Positions 23,719 to 31,587 are shown, numbered from the stretch's first letter. The stretch: DNA of 64,000 nucleotides from Paractinoplanes tereljensis (GCF_016862435.1 NZ_BOMY01000030.1:1-64000); one strand, 5' to 3'. The notes: generated by a model from the letters alone, not told the origin. Numbers and translations are program-made.

Positions 23719-24158
23719 GTGGAGCGCTCCCGTTTCTGGTGATGCATATCCGTCTCGTCATCGGCAGGACCGGCGGACCGGCGCGGGCGTTTAGCCCTCC
23801 GGCCACCAAGGCGGAATCTGCAGGGAAAGTGCGGAGCCGCTCGAATAGGGGAGCATACTCATCGATCGCTACCGGGGAAGGTCACCGTAGGTGACATTTT
23901 TCCGACCTCGCCCCGCCTGCGCTTGCGCACTTGACAGACCGCACGCCAGGCGATTTGGGGTTACTCGTCGGTACCCCCCGCTCTTCACGGAAAGCCACCA
24001 AAGAATGAGCCGATCTCGCGTTAGCGATATCGCCCGATTGCGCGGCTTGCTACCCCTTGCCACCTTCACCAAGGGACGCGATGTGATTCACGACATACGG
24101 CGGCGGCGGTGCGGCCACGCGGCCATTCTTGGCGATCGCGAACTGCTTGGATAAAGGT
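23719..24158. other. 440-bp intergenic region with one perfect palindrome
   Basis: No gene, tRNA or recognised riboswitch was found. It separates the leftward kinase gene from a small rightward gene and so must hold both promoters. Notable are the palindrome at 23881-23895 and TTGACA at 23931-23936, which has no clear -10 partner. Confidence 0.6.
23881..23895. promoter_or_regulatory. Palindromic operator candidate GTCACC-GTA-GGTGAC
   Basis: A perfect 6+3+6 inverted repeat in the divergent region between the kinase gene and the 80-residue protein gene, 36 bp before a TTGACA hexamer. It has the symmetry of a dimeric repressor site. No regulator is known. Confidence 0.45.
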
Positions 24159-24401
24159 GTGAGCAACCCGTGGGATGAAGAGTTCGCGCCGTCGGCCGAG
24201 GCCCGGAACACCCTACGTTGGGCGCAGGCGAGGGGCGCGTCCACTCTGGGCGAGGCCTACGACATGCTCGATGAGCTGGAGTTCAGCAACGACGTCCCCG
24301 AGGTGCTCGGCGACGACGGCACCATCGAGGACGTGCGCGAGGAACTGGACTTCGGCCTCGAGGCCGCCGGTCCGGACACGCCGCTGGAAACACTGATCTA
24401 G
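24159..24401 (+). CDS. Small acidic hypothetical protein
   Basis: An 80-residue, strongly acidic, helix-rich protein (SNPWDEEF, GEAYDMLDELEF, IEDVREELDFGLEAAG) with no TM segment. GTG 24159 has AAAGG almost touching it; TTG 24129 is an in-frame alternative adding ten residues. The sequence ends with overlapping stops against the convergent small gene. It is not recognised; acidic small proteins of this type often bind basic partners or RNA polymerase, but nothing here shows that. Confidence 0.6.
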   Translation: MSNPWDEEFAPSAEARNTLRWAQARGASTLGEAYDMLDELEFSNDVPEVLGDDGTIEDVREELDFGLEAAGPDTPLETLI

Positions 24402-24694
24402 CGAGGCCGGGGGAGATCCCGGGTGTCGGCGCCGGCGACGATGGACTCGGCCACCTGGCGGAGCTGGGCCGGGTCCGGGTGGAAGCCGTCGGCGATGTCG
24501 TGGTGCAACGCGGACTTCGTACGCGTCAGCAGGGTTTCGGTGACCGTCTCGACGCTTTCACCGGCGTACGTCTGCTTGGTCTTCTCGGTTGCGGCCCGCA
24601 GGGCTGAGGTCAGTTGTTCCTCGAGTGGCCCGCGGAGCTTGTCCTCCACCGGGTTCAAGCTGTTCGGGTCCAGGGTGACCTGCGGCTCTGCCAT
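24398..24694 (-). CDS. Small conserved-type hypothetical protein
   Basis: A 98-residue protein (MAEPQVTLDPNSLNP...) of amphipathic helices, with no Cys and no TM. GGGGGAAGA lies before ATG 24694. A longer frame is open upstream but starts without a ribosome site. Its stop overlaps that of the convergent acidic gene by 3-4 bp. It is similar in length and style to many uncharacterised actinobacterial cytoplasmic proteins. No function is assigned. Confidence 0.6.
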   Translation of the reverse strand: MAEPQVTLDPNSLNPVEDKLRGPLEEQLTSALRAATEKTKQTYAGESVETVTETLLTRTKSALHHDIADGFHPDPAQLRQVAESIVAGADTRDLPRPR

Positions 24695-24761
24695 TCTTCC
24701 CCCTCGGAATGCGACGCGACGCGCATTACCCACTTCGGCCGGGCCCGAAACGTCTCTGTCC

Positions 24762-25979
24762 TCAGGAGATCAGCTGATCGCGGCGGCGGGTCAGATAGGC
24801 GGTCTCGGCCGTGTTGCCGGCCAGGTCGATGGCGAGGTCGTAGGCCGCGCGGGCCTGGTCGTCGCGGCCCAGCCGGCGCAGCAGGTCGGCCCGGGTCGCG
24901 TGGTAGGCGTGGTAGTCGGCCAACCGGCCGGCGAGCCGGTCGACGGCCGCCAGCGCCACCTCCGGTCCGTCGAGTTCGGCGACCGCGACGGCCCGGTTGA
25001 GGGCGACGATCGGCGACGGATCGATCCGGAGCAGGTGGTCGTAGAGGGCGATGATCTGCGACCAGTCGGTCCGGGGCGAGGTGTGCACGGCGTTGATCGC
25101 CGCGAGGATCTGGTAGCGGCCGGGCGCCACCCCGGAGGCCAGCCGCTCGCGCACCAGCCGGTGTCCCTCGGCGATCAGCCCGCTGTCCCAGGCGTTGCGG
25201 TCCTGCCGGTCCAGGGTGACCAGTTCGCCGTCGGGCGAGACCCGGGCGGCCCGCCGGGCCTCGGTGAGCAGCATCAGCGCCAGCAGCCCGGCCACCTCGC
25301 CGTCGTCCGGCAGCAGGGCGCGGATCAGCCGGGCGAGCCGGATCGCCTCGGTGGTCAGGTCGTGCCGGACCGGATCGGTGTCCGGGCCGGTCGCCAGGTA
25401 GCCCTCGTTGAAGACCAGGAAGAGCACGGCGAGTACGCCGGACACCCGGGCCGGGAGATCCTCGGCCGACGGCACCCGGTACGGGATCCGGGTCGCCTTG
25501 ATCTTGGCTTTGGCCCGGGTGATCCGCTGGCCCATGGCGGTTTCCTGGACCAGGAAGGCGCGGGCGATCTCGGACACGGTCAGGCCGCCGACCATCCGCA
25601 GGGTCAGCGCGACGCGGGTCTCCGGGGCGAGCGCCGGGTGGCAGCAGGTGAAGATCAGCCGGAGCCGCTCGTCGTCGACGGCACCGGTCGGCTCGGGCGG
25701 GCTGTCGTCGTACGCCATCTGTGCCTCCCTTTGCTTGTCGTCCCTTTTGTTCTCGCGCCGGATCCGGTCGATGGCCTTGCGGTTGGCGGTCACCGTCAGC
25801 CAGGCGCCGGGATTGGGCGGTACGCCGTCGGCCGGCCACCGTTCGACGGCGGTCACGAACGCCTCGGCCGTCGCCTCCTCGGCGATGTCGAGGTCACCGA
25901 ACCGCCGGGCCAGGGCGGCGACGACTCGCGCCCACTCCGCCCGATGGGCCTGGGTGATCGCTTCCCGGAGATCGGTCAC
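24762..25979 (-). CDS. ECF42-type RNA polymerase sigma factor with long C-terminal domain
   Basis: A 405-residue protein. The sigma part (about 1-170) has EEATAEAFVTAVERWP and NRKAIDRIRRENKRDD in region 2, and ALTLRMVGGLTVSEIARAFL followed by TAMGQRITRAKAKIK in region 4. A C-terminal TPR-like/DUF6596-type domain of about 230 residues follows (FNEGYLA, AVHTSPRTDWSQIIALYD, LNRAVAVAELDGPE, RRLGRDDQARAAYDLA). This is the ECF42 architecture, in which the extra domain replaces an anti-sigma factor. GTG 25979 overlaps the stop of the DGPF gene (GTGA), the usual ECF42 partner. Activation is probably through that domain or the DGPF protein. Confidence 0.9.
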   Translation of the reverse strand: MTDLREAITQAHRAEWARVVAALARRFGDLDIAEEATAEAFVTAVERWPADGVPPNPGAWLTVTANRKAIDRIRRENKRDDKQREAQMAYDDSPPEPTGAVDDERLRLIFTCCHPALAPETRVALTLRMVGGLTVSEIARAFLVQETAMGQRITRAKAKIKATRIPYRVPSAEDLPARVSGVLAVLFLVFNEGYLATGPDTDPVRHDLTTEAIRLARLIRALLPDDGEVAGLLALMLLTEARRAARVSPDGELVTLDRQDRNAWDSGLIAEGHRLVRERLASGVAPGRYQILAAINAVHTSPRTDWSQIIALYDHLLRIDPSPIVALNRAVAVAELDGPEVALAAVDRLAGRLADYHAYHATRADLLRRLGRDDQARAAYDLAIDLAGNTAETAYLTRRRDQLIS

Positions 25980-26299
25980 AGGAACGGCCGCACCTCGACC
26001 TTGCGGTTGCACGCCTTGGATCCCTCGGTGGCGAGCTTGAGCGCCACGTCGAGGTCGGCGGCCTCGATGATCCAGAACCCGGCCAGGAACTCCTTCGTCT
26101 CCACGAACGGCCCGTCGGTGATCAGCGCCGCGCCGCCGCGGTTGTCGACGACGGTGGCCGAGTCGGTGCCACCGAGGCCGCCGGCGAAGACCCAGTTGCC
26201 GTCGGCCTGGAGCCGTTCGTTGAAGACGTCGATGGCCGCCATCTCGGCCTCGTCGGCGTCGGGGGAACCTTCGGCGATCACGGAAAACAGGTACTGCAT
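25976..26299 (-). CDS. YCII/DGPF-domain protein, partner of ECF42 sigma
   Basis: A 107-residue protein with the defining DGPFVETKEFLAGFWIIE motif (about 60-78) of the DGPF family, a YCII-related ferredoxin-like fold. DGPF genes are the standard neighbours of ECF42 sigma genes. The sigma gene starts within its stop codon. ATG 26299 is chosen over ATG 26305 because GAGGAG then sits 6 bp away. The role of these proteins is unsettled; being encoded with the sigma factor suggests that they are regulators or targets. Confidence 0.88.
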   Translation of the reverse strand: MQYLFSVIAEGSPDADEAEMAAIDVFNERLQADGNWVFAGGLGGTDSATVVDNRGGAALITDGPFVETKEFLAGFWIIEAADLDVALKLATEGSKACNRKVEVRPFL

Positions 26300-26329
26300 G
26301 ACCATCTCCTCAGTAGGTGCTCACCCGTA

Positions 26330-27931
26330 CTACGAACGCGGCGGCCCCGATCCGACCGGATGCAGCTCGGCACCTTCGGCCGGATCGTACGAGACCGTCA
26401 GCACCCGATCGGCCTGCAGATAGATGGAGAGATCGGCGGCGACCCGGTGCCGGTTCGCCGTCCCGGCCACCGCGATCGTCAGCGCGCCGGCGTCGACGTG
26501 CTCGACCAGCAGGAGGGCGTCCTGGCCGAGCATCTCCGGGTTCTCGTGGAGCGGGACCGCGACGACGCTGTGCCGGGGGAGCCGGACCCGGAGACCGGCC
26601 ACCAGGCCGGCCGCGCTGAGCCCGGGCCGCGGCCGCTCGTCGACCCCGTAGACCACGACCAGCTCGTCACTGGTGGCCAGCTCGGCGAGGCCGGCCACCA
26701 CGGCCGCCGCGCCCAGCCGGGTGTCCGGTTCGGCGAGGACCGCCACCGTCGTCGTGGTCGGGCTGGTCCCCGGCCGGAACCCGACCGCCAACCCCAAACC
26801 GACCCGGAGATCACGGGTACGGACGTACAGCATCGCGGCCAGCAGGACCGCGGCCAGCAGGGTCCAGCCCGCGGTGTACGAGTGGGTCAGCCCGTGCAGC
26901 CCGGCGAGCAGCAACGGCGGAATCAGCGCGCCCAGGGTGCCGGCCGCACCGGTCACCCCCATCACCGCACCCACGCTGTACGGCTGGGCGGCCTTGCCGA
27001 TCAACGCGAGCAGGGCCCCACCGGCCAGCCCGTCGCAGACCGCGATTCCGGCGATCGCCGGCCAGAACCGGGGCGCCACCGCGACGATCACGCACAGGCC
27101 GGCGGCGATGCCGTAGCAGACCACCAGCAGCCGGACGGTCGGATGCCGGTCGGTCCACCAGCCGCCGGCCAGCCGCGCCACCGCGGCCGCGGCGACCACC
27201 GACCCGGTGACCGCGAGGGCGTGCGTCCACCCGAAATGGAGCGCCGAGGCCAGGTAGACCGGCAGGAACACGGCGATCGACACCATCCCGCTCAGCGCGA
27301 CCACATAGAGCAGCGTCACCGACGACGTCGCGGCCAGCCGGATCAGCGTCACGCATTCCCGGATCGGCGACCCGCCACGACCGACCGGCGCGGGCTCCCG
27401 GATGAGCGCCGCCGCCACCCCGGCGAACGCCACCAGCAGCCCGCCGAGCAGCAGCGCGGTGAGCCGCCCTTCCCGGTCGAGACTCCAGGACACCAGCGAA
27501 AGCAGCAGGGCGAGGGCCACCCCAAGACCGAAAACCCCAAGAACAAGACCGCGCCGGCCGTACGGGAACAGGCGCGCGACAAGAGCGGCACCGACCACGA
27601 ACGCCGCGCTGCCGGTGCCCGCGACCGCCCCGGCGACCACCACCGCGGGCAGCGAGCCGGCCAGGCCGAGCCCGATCACGGAGGCCGCGGCGACCAGGCT
27701 GACCGCGGGAAGCATCACCCGTACGCCGTACCGATCGGTGAGCACCCCGACCGGCGACCGGACGAGCGCCGCCACCAGCACCGGCAACCCGATCAGGGCC
27801 AGGTGCCAGCCCGGGGTGACCCCGAACCGCTCGTGCAGGTGCGGGCCGAGCAGGACCGAGGCCCGCAGGTTGAGCCCTAGCCCGATGGTCACGAGCACGA
27901 GCGCCATCGGGCCTCGGGAGAAGGCCTTCAC
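26330..27931 (-). CDS. MFS transporter with soluble C-terminal domain
   Basis: A 533-residue protein. Residues 5-390 form 12 TM segments of the NarK/nitrate-nitrite-like MFS type: LTDRYGVRVMLP after TM2, and two Gly-rich TM segments such as AVAGTGSAAFVVGAALVARLF. About 140 residues then follow the last TM. They have an alternating strand/helix pattern (TTVAVLAEPD, DELVVVYGVDE, HSVVAVPLHENPEMLGQDAL, GALTIAVAG) resembling a small Rossmann-like or USP-like domain. GTG 27931 is preferred, but neither it nor GTG 27967 has a good Shine-Dalgarno sequence. The transported substrate is unknown. Confidence 0.8.
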   Translation of the reverse strand: MKAFSRGPMALVLVTIGLGLNLRASVLLGPHLHERFGVTPGWHLALIGLPVLVAALVRSPVGVLTDRYGVRVMLPAVSLVAAASVIGLGLAGSLPAVVVAGAVAGTGSAAFVVGAALVARLFPYGRRGLVLGVFGLGVALALLLSLVSWSLDREGRLTALLLGGLLVAFAGVAAALIREPAPVGRGGSPIRECVTLIRLAATSSVTLLYVVALSGMVSIAVFLPVYLASALHFGWTHALAVTGSVVAAAAVARLAGGWWTDRHPTVRLLVVCYGIAAGLCVIVAVAPRFWPAIAGIAVCDGLAGGALLALIGKAAQPYSVGAVMGVTGAAGTLGALIPPLLLAGLHGLTHSYTAGWTLLAAVLLAAMLYVRTRDLRVGLGLAVGFRPGTSPTTTTVAVLAEPDTRLGAAAVVAGLAELATSDELVVVYGVDERPRPGLSAAGLVAGLRVRLPRHSVVAVPLHENPEMLGQDALLLVEHVDAGALTIAVAGTANRHRVAADLSIYLQADRVLTVSYDPAEGAELHPVGSGPPRS

Positions 27932-28029
27932 CCGGCCATCAAAGCAGCCGCCACACGCCGGGTCCACGTACGTACACGAACGATGACACCGAGTTAAGAT
28001 CGAGTTTCGCTGGGTAATGATCGATCAAC

Positions 28030-28058
28030 TTGACTGTCTAGGGGAATCCCGGAAATGT
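28030..28058 (+). promoter_or_regulatory. Possible promoter for the LD-carboxypeptidase gene
   Basis: TTGACT at 28030-28035 and AAATGT at 28053-28058 are separated by 17 bp. The -35 is good and the -10 poor. The start codon follows at 28066, so the transcript would be nearly leaderless. Confidence 0.3.
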
Positions 28059-28065
28059 TCGCCGC

Positions 28066-29088
28066 GTGAGGATCTCCCGCCGCACCCTTATCACCATGAC
28101 AGCCGCCGGGGTCGCCACCGCCGCGTCCGCGACCTCCGCCTCTCCCGCGCAGGCGGGAGTCAGGCCGGTGGTCCGCCCGCCCGCGCTGCGCCCCGGCGAC
28201 CGGGTAAGGGTGGTCGCCCCCGCCGGCGTGCCCGACACCCGGCTGGCCCGAGGCATCCAGATCCTGGAGAGCTTCGGCCTGGTGGTGGAGCCCGGCGAAC
28301 ACCTCTACGACAAGTACGGCTACCTGGCCGGCACCGACGAGGCCCGGCTGGCCGACCTGAACGCGGCCTTCCGCGACCCCGGCGTGCGCGGCATCTTCGC
28401 CGCCCGCGGCGGCTACGGCACCCAGCGGATCATCGACGGCCTGGACCTGGCCGCGGTCCGCCGAGACCCCCGGGTCTTCGTCGGCTTCAGCGACCTGACC
28501 GTGCTCAGTGGCCGGTTGTGGACCGCCGCAAGGCAGGTGAGTTTCTACGGCCCGATGGTGAACTGGACCGACTCACGGACCGGCCCCACCGAGATCGAGT
28601 CCCTGCGCAAGGCGGTGATGACCACCGACCCGATCGTGCTGACCACCGACCCGGCCGAGCCCAGCGCCGCAGTAACGGTCCCCGGCGAAGCAACGGGCAC
28701 GTTGCTGGGCGGCAACCTGACAATGCTGCAGGCCAGCCTGCACACCCCGGACCTGCCGAACCTGCGTGGCGCGATCCTCCTGCTGGAGGACACCGACGAG
28801 GGCCCATACAGCTACGACCGCATGCTGACCCACCTGACCCGAGCAGGCGCGCTGAGCCACCTGGCCGGCGTGGCCCTGGGCCAGTTCACCAACGCCCCGG
28901 TGGTGGCCGGCCAGTGGACCGCAGCCCAGGCGGTGCAGGACCGCCTGTCCAAACTGGGCGTCCCGGTCCTGGGCGGCCTACGAGTAGGCCACGGCAACGG
29001 CCAGCTGACCGTCCCCCTGGGCACGAAGGCCACCATCAACACCACCACCAAAACCCTGACCGTCGCCCCCGGCGTGAAACCCGCCTGA
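28066..29088 (+). CDS. Tat-exported LD-carboxypeptidase (peptidase S66)
   Basis: A 340-residue murein tetrapeptide LD-carboxypeptidase-like serine peptidase. The N-terminus MRISRRTLITMTAAG is a twin-arginine signal peptide, cleaved near SPAQAG (about residue 30). Catalytic elements of family S66 are visible: Ser142 in VGFSDLTVL, Glu241 in LLLEDTDEGPYSYDRML and His309 in GLRVGHGNG. It trims or recycles peptidoglycan peptides; the substrate is inferred from the family. Tat export is unusual because well-known members (LdcA) are cytoplasmic. Start GTG 28066. Confidence 0.9.
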   Translation: MRISRRTLITMTAAGVATAASATSASPAQAGVRPVVRPPALRPGDRVRVVAPAGVPDTRLARGIQILESFGLVVEPGEHLYDKYGYLAGTDEARLADLNAAFRDPGVRGIFAARGGYGTQRIIDGLDLAAVRRDPRVFVGFSDLTVLSGRLWTAARQVSFYGPMVNWTDSRTGPTEIESLRKAVMTTDPIVLTTDPAEPSAAVTVPGEATGTLLGGNLTMLQASLHTPDLPNLRGAILLLEDTDEGPYSYDRMLTHLTRAGALSHLAGVALGQFTNAPVVAGQWTAAQAVQDRLSKLGVPVLGGLRVGHGNGQLTVPLGTKATINTTTKTLTVAPGVKPA

Positions 29089-29105
29089 CCACTTGACGCG
29101 GTGGG

Positions 29106-29148
29106 AGGTCCGCCGGCTGGGGCCGGGCGGGGCTTGGCCGGCGGACCT
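29106..29148. terminator. Bidirectional hairpin between convergent genes
   Basis: AGGTCCGCCGGC (29106-29117) is matched exactly by GCCGGCGGACCT (29137-29148) around a 19-nt loop. It sits between the ends of the LD-carboxypeptidase and anthranilate synthase genes and can fold on either transcript. There is no clear T tract. Confidence 0.6.
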
Positions 29149-29155
29149 GGTGGGG

Positions 29156-29198
29156 CCGGTGGTCCAAGCGGAGGCTCTCGATCCCCTTGAACCACCGG
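29156..29198. terminator. Second hairpin between convergent genes
   Basis: CCGGTGGTCCAAGCGG pairs with CCCCTTGAACCACCGG (29183-29198) with two mismatches around an 11-nt loop. It lies 13 bp beyond the end of the anthranilate synthase gene on the leftward transcript. Together with the hairpin at 29106 it probably separates two convergent transcripts. Confidence 0.6.
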
Positions 29199-29210
29199 CC
29201 TATGGTTTTG

Positions 29211-31022
29211 CTACCCGTTCGTGGCGGGGCTAACCACACCGGACAGCAGCGGTGGCAGAAGCTCGGCCAGGATGGCCACGCCGTCTCGGCTCAGGACCGA
29301 CTCGGGGTGGAACTGGACGCCGGCGAAGCCGGCTCCCCGCAGGGCGTGCACGGCGGCGTCGGCCGGGTCGGCGGCGATCTCCACCGGGCCGTACGGGGAG
29401 ACCAGCAGCGACGTGTCGGCCACCGCGGCGAAGCTGGAGTAGAAGCCCACCCGGCGAGTCTGGCCGAACAGGTCCACATCCCGGGCCACGCCCTGGTAGG
29501 GCGAGTCGCGGCGGCGCAGCGGCAGGCCCAGCAGGACGGCCAGGATCTCGTGACCCAGGCAGACTCCCAGCGTGGGGATGTCGGCCGCCAGCAGGCCGGC
29601 CACCAGGTCGCGCATGGCGGCCATCTTCGGGTCGGTCAGGTCATCGGGGTCGCCGGGGCCGGGGCCGACCACGACCAGGTCGGCGGGGACGATCCCGGCG
29701 ACCGCGGCCTGCCACGGCATCACCGTGACGGTCAGGCCCAGGGCCTTCAGCTGGTGGGCGAGCATCGCGGTGAAGGTGTCCTCGCCGTCGACGATCAGGG
29801 CGCTGCGGCCGGCCAGCGACGGGATGGTCAGTGCGCCGGGGGCGCGGGAATCCAGCCAGAAACGGGCGAGGTCGGTGTTCCGTGCGGCCAGCGCCGCCCG
29901 TACCGCTTCGGTCTCGGAGGGGCGTACGGGCAACGGAGCGTCACCGGAGGCACCCAGCGCGGCCAGGATCCCGGCCGCCTTGGTGTGGGTTTCCGCCACC
30001 TCGCCGGCCGCGGTGGAATGCCGGACCAGGGTGGCACCGACCGGGACCCGCAGGGTGCCGTCCAGCGAGATCTCGGCCGAGCGGATCAGGATCGGCGCGT
30101 CCAGGGTCTGCCGGCCCTGGTCGTCGTGGCCGAGCAGGGCCAGCACCCCGCCGTAGTAGCCGCGGCCGCGGCGTTCGTGCCGGGCGATCACCCGGCAGGC
30201 GTTCTCGATCGGGCTTCCGGTGACGGTGGGGGCGAACATGGTCTCCCGCAGCACCTCGCGGACGTCCAGCGCGCCCCGGCCGGCCAGCAGATATTCGGTG
30301 TGGGTCAGGTGCGCCATCTGCTTGAGGTACGGGCCGGCCACCTGACCGCCGTGCTCGGCCACCGTGGCCATCATCTTGAGTTCCTCGTCGAGGACCATGT
30401 AGAGCTCCTCGATCTCCTTCGGGTCGGCCAGGAAGTCGAGCAGGTCGCCACTGCCGTGCCGGAAGGTGCCGCTGATCGGGTTCATCATGGTGATCCCGTC
30501 GGCGACGCTGACGTGCCGCTCGGGGGTGGCGCCGACCAGCGTGCGGGTGCCGGTGTGCACCAGGAACGTCCAGTAGGTGCCCTGCTCGGCGGCGAGCAGC
30601 CGGCCGAACGCGGCGCGCGCGGCGGCTACCGGGTCGCCGTCGACCGACGCCTGGTAGACGCGGTGGATGACGAAGTTGGCGCCCTCGCCGTGGCCGATCT
30701 CGTCGCGCAGCACCTCCTCGACGATCTCGCCGTACTCGTCGTCGGAGAGGTCGAAGCCGCCGGGGTTGAGCGTCAGCGGCCCGGCCGGGAAAGCGGTCAG
30801 CGGCTCCTTGGAAAGGGCCGAGACCAGCAGGCATTCCAGCGGGGCACCGTCGTCGACGCAGTCGAAGCCGCGTTCGGCGATCTGGCGGTAGGGCACCACG
30901 GCGAGCGTGGGCAGGCCGTCGCGGATCGGGATGTCGGCGAGGGTGGCCACCGTGATCACGTCACCGGTGAGCACCTCGACGTGGTCGGCGCCGTCGCGGT
31001 GCAGCAGGGCGAACGGTTGCAT
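29211..31022 (-). CDS. trpEG: Fused anthranilate synthase (TrpE-TrpG type)
   Basis: A 603-residue fusion. Residues 1-390 are a chorismate-using TrpE domain (NPISGTFRHG, HLTHTEYLLAGRG, FAPTVTGSPIENACRVIARHE, RGYYGGVLAL). Residues 405-595 are a class I glutamine amidotransferase domain with Cys488 in LGVCLGHE and His572/Glu574 in QFHPES. It makes anthranilate from chorismate and glutamine, the first step to tryptophan. The same fold is shared by PhzE of phenazine pathways. The tryptophan leader and attenuator just upstream argue for TrpE(G), as in Streptomyces venezuelae. GGAGGA lies before ATG 31022. Confidence 0.92.
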   Translation of the reverse strand: MQPFALLHRDGADHVEVLTGDVITVATLADIPIRDGLPTLAVVPYRQIAERGFDCVDDGAPLECLLVSALSKEPLTAFPAGPLTLNPGGFDLSDDEYGEIVEEVLRDEIGHGEGANFVIHRVYQASVDGDPVAAARAAFGRLLAAEQGTYWTFLVHTGTRTLVGATPERHVSVADGITMMNPISGTFRHGSGDLLDFLADPKEIEELYMVLDEELKMMATVAEHGGQVAGPYLKQMAHLTHTEYLLAGRGALDVREVLRETMFAPTVTGSPIENACRVIARHERRGRGYYGGVLALLGHDDQGRQTLDAPILIRSAEISLDGTLRVPVGATLVRHSTAAGEVAETHTKAAGILAALGASGDAPLPVRPSETEAVRAALAARNTDLARFWLDSRAPGALTIPSLAGRSALIVDGEDTFTAMLAHQLKALGLTVTVMPWQAAVAGIVPADLVVVGPGPGDPDDLTDPKMAAMRDLVAGLLAADIPTLGVCLGHEILAVLLGLPLRRRDSPYQGVARDVDLFGQTRRVGFYSSFAAVADTSLLVSPYGPVEIAADPADAAVHALRGAGFAGVQFHPESVLSRDGVAILAELLPPLLSGVVSPATNG

Positions 31023-31079
31023 TTGGTTTCCTCCGAAGGCGGGCGGTGCCGGCCGAGGCGGAGGGCCATGACGAAGAAC

Positions 31080-31100
31080 GGCCGCCTCGGGGAGGCGGCC
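31080..31100 (-). terminator. Attenuator terminator hairpin of trpEG
   Basis: GGCCGCCTC-GGG-GAGGCGGCC is a perfect 9-bp stem with a 3-nt loop. On the leftward transcript it is followed by GTTCTTCGTC. Its 5' arm can instead pair with GGCGGCC at 31132-31126 inside the leader, forming an antiterminator. Confidence 0.85.
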
Positions 31101-31170
31101 GCGATGGTTACGCGCGGGTGGGTGTGGCCGCCGGTTTGGCGGGCCACCACATGCTCAATCGCGCGTGCAT
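31094..31170 (-). promoter_or_regulatory. trp attenuator: alternative 1:2 and 2:3 pairings
   Basis: Three arms are visible on the leftward RNA before the terminator's final arm. GTGGC plus CGCC (arm 1, over the Trp codons) pairs with GGCG plus GCCAC (arm 2). Arm 2 GGCGGCC (31132-31126) is exactly complementary to GGCCGCC (31100-31094, arm 3). Arm 3 can pair with arm 4 to terminate. A ribosome stalled on the Trp codons would free arm 2 to pair with arm 3 and allow trpEG transcription. Confidence 0.85.
31108..31170 (-). CDS. trpL: trp leader peptide with tandem Trp codons
   Basis: A 20-codon reading frame with core MWWPAKP; Trp codons 8 and 9 are adjacent (31149-31144). It ends at TAA 31108, eight bases before the terminator stem. 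There is no strong Shine-Dalgarno sequence. TAAGCT lies about 8 bp upstream and might be the -10 of a leaderless start. ATG 31152 (codon 7) is an alternative start. Its role is to couple translation at Trp codons to transcription of trpEG. Confidence 0.85.
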   Translation of the reverse strand: MHARLSMWWPAKPAATPTRA

Positions 31171-31192
31171 GCCGACGAGCTTAGGGGCAGCG

Positions 31193-31411
31193 TCAGTGGA
31201 AAGCCAGCTGCACCGCGGTGCGGGCCCAGCGCATCCGGCCGGGGGCGCAGTCAGGATGCTCGCCGAATTCCTGCGCGACCAGCTCGGCGCAGCGCTGTTC
31301 GCCGATGCGGTCCACGGTGTCGGTCACCGCGGCCCGGATCAGCTCGGCGGGCAGCTGCTGGGATCGTTGGACGTGGGACAGGAAGAGCGCGTCGGACAGT
31401 ACGGCGTTCAT
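31193..31411 (-). CDS. Small hypothetical protein upstream of the trp leader
   Basis: A 72-residue helical protein (MNAVLSDALFLSHVQRSQQL...) with two Cys (CAELVAQEF and DCAPGRM) and no TM. A very strong GAGGAGG lies 6 bp before ATG 31411, so translation is likely. Its stop is only 22 bp before the trp leader ATG, so the trp promoter lies inside this gene or both share a transcript. The family is not recognised. Confidence 0.7.
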   Translation of the reverse strand: MNAVLSDALFLSHVQRSQQLPAELIRAAVTDTVDRIGEQRCAELVAQEFGEHPDCAPGRMRWARTAVQLAFH

Positions 31412-31587
31412 CAGGTCCTCCTCTGCCGGGTGGGCGTAGCGGCGTCGTTCACACCAGGAGACCGGTCCCAGGATGCAGGTTCGCTGCTGCACGGTTGCGG
31501 CTGGGTTGCACGATCGGACGGTGCTCACCCAAATAACGGGATATGGTGCGGTTTGGCAGGGAAGACGGGCCGAGCGAGGAGAAACCC

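Noticed and set aside
23721-23730. GGAGCGCTCC, similar to the core of the CebR-type box
   Set aside because: It lacks the outer bases of the 14-mer, lies inside the kinase gene's ribosome site and is 2 bp from the start codon.
29211-31022. PhzE of a phenazine cluster
   Set aside because: No other phenazine genes nearby, and the upstream Trp attenuator fits anthranilate synthase.
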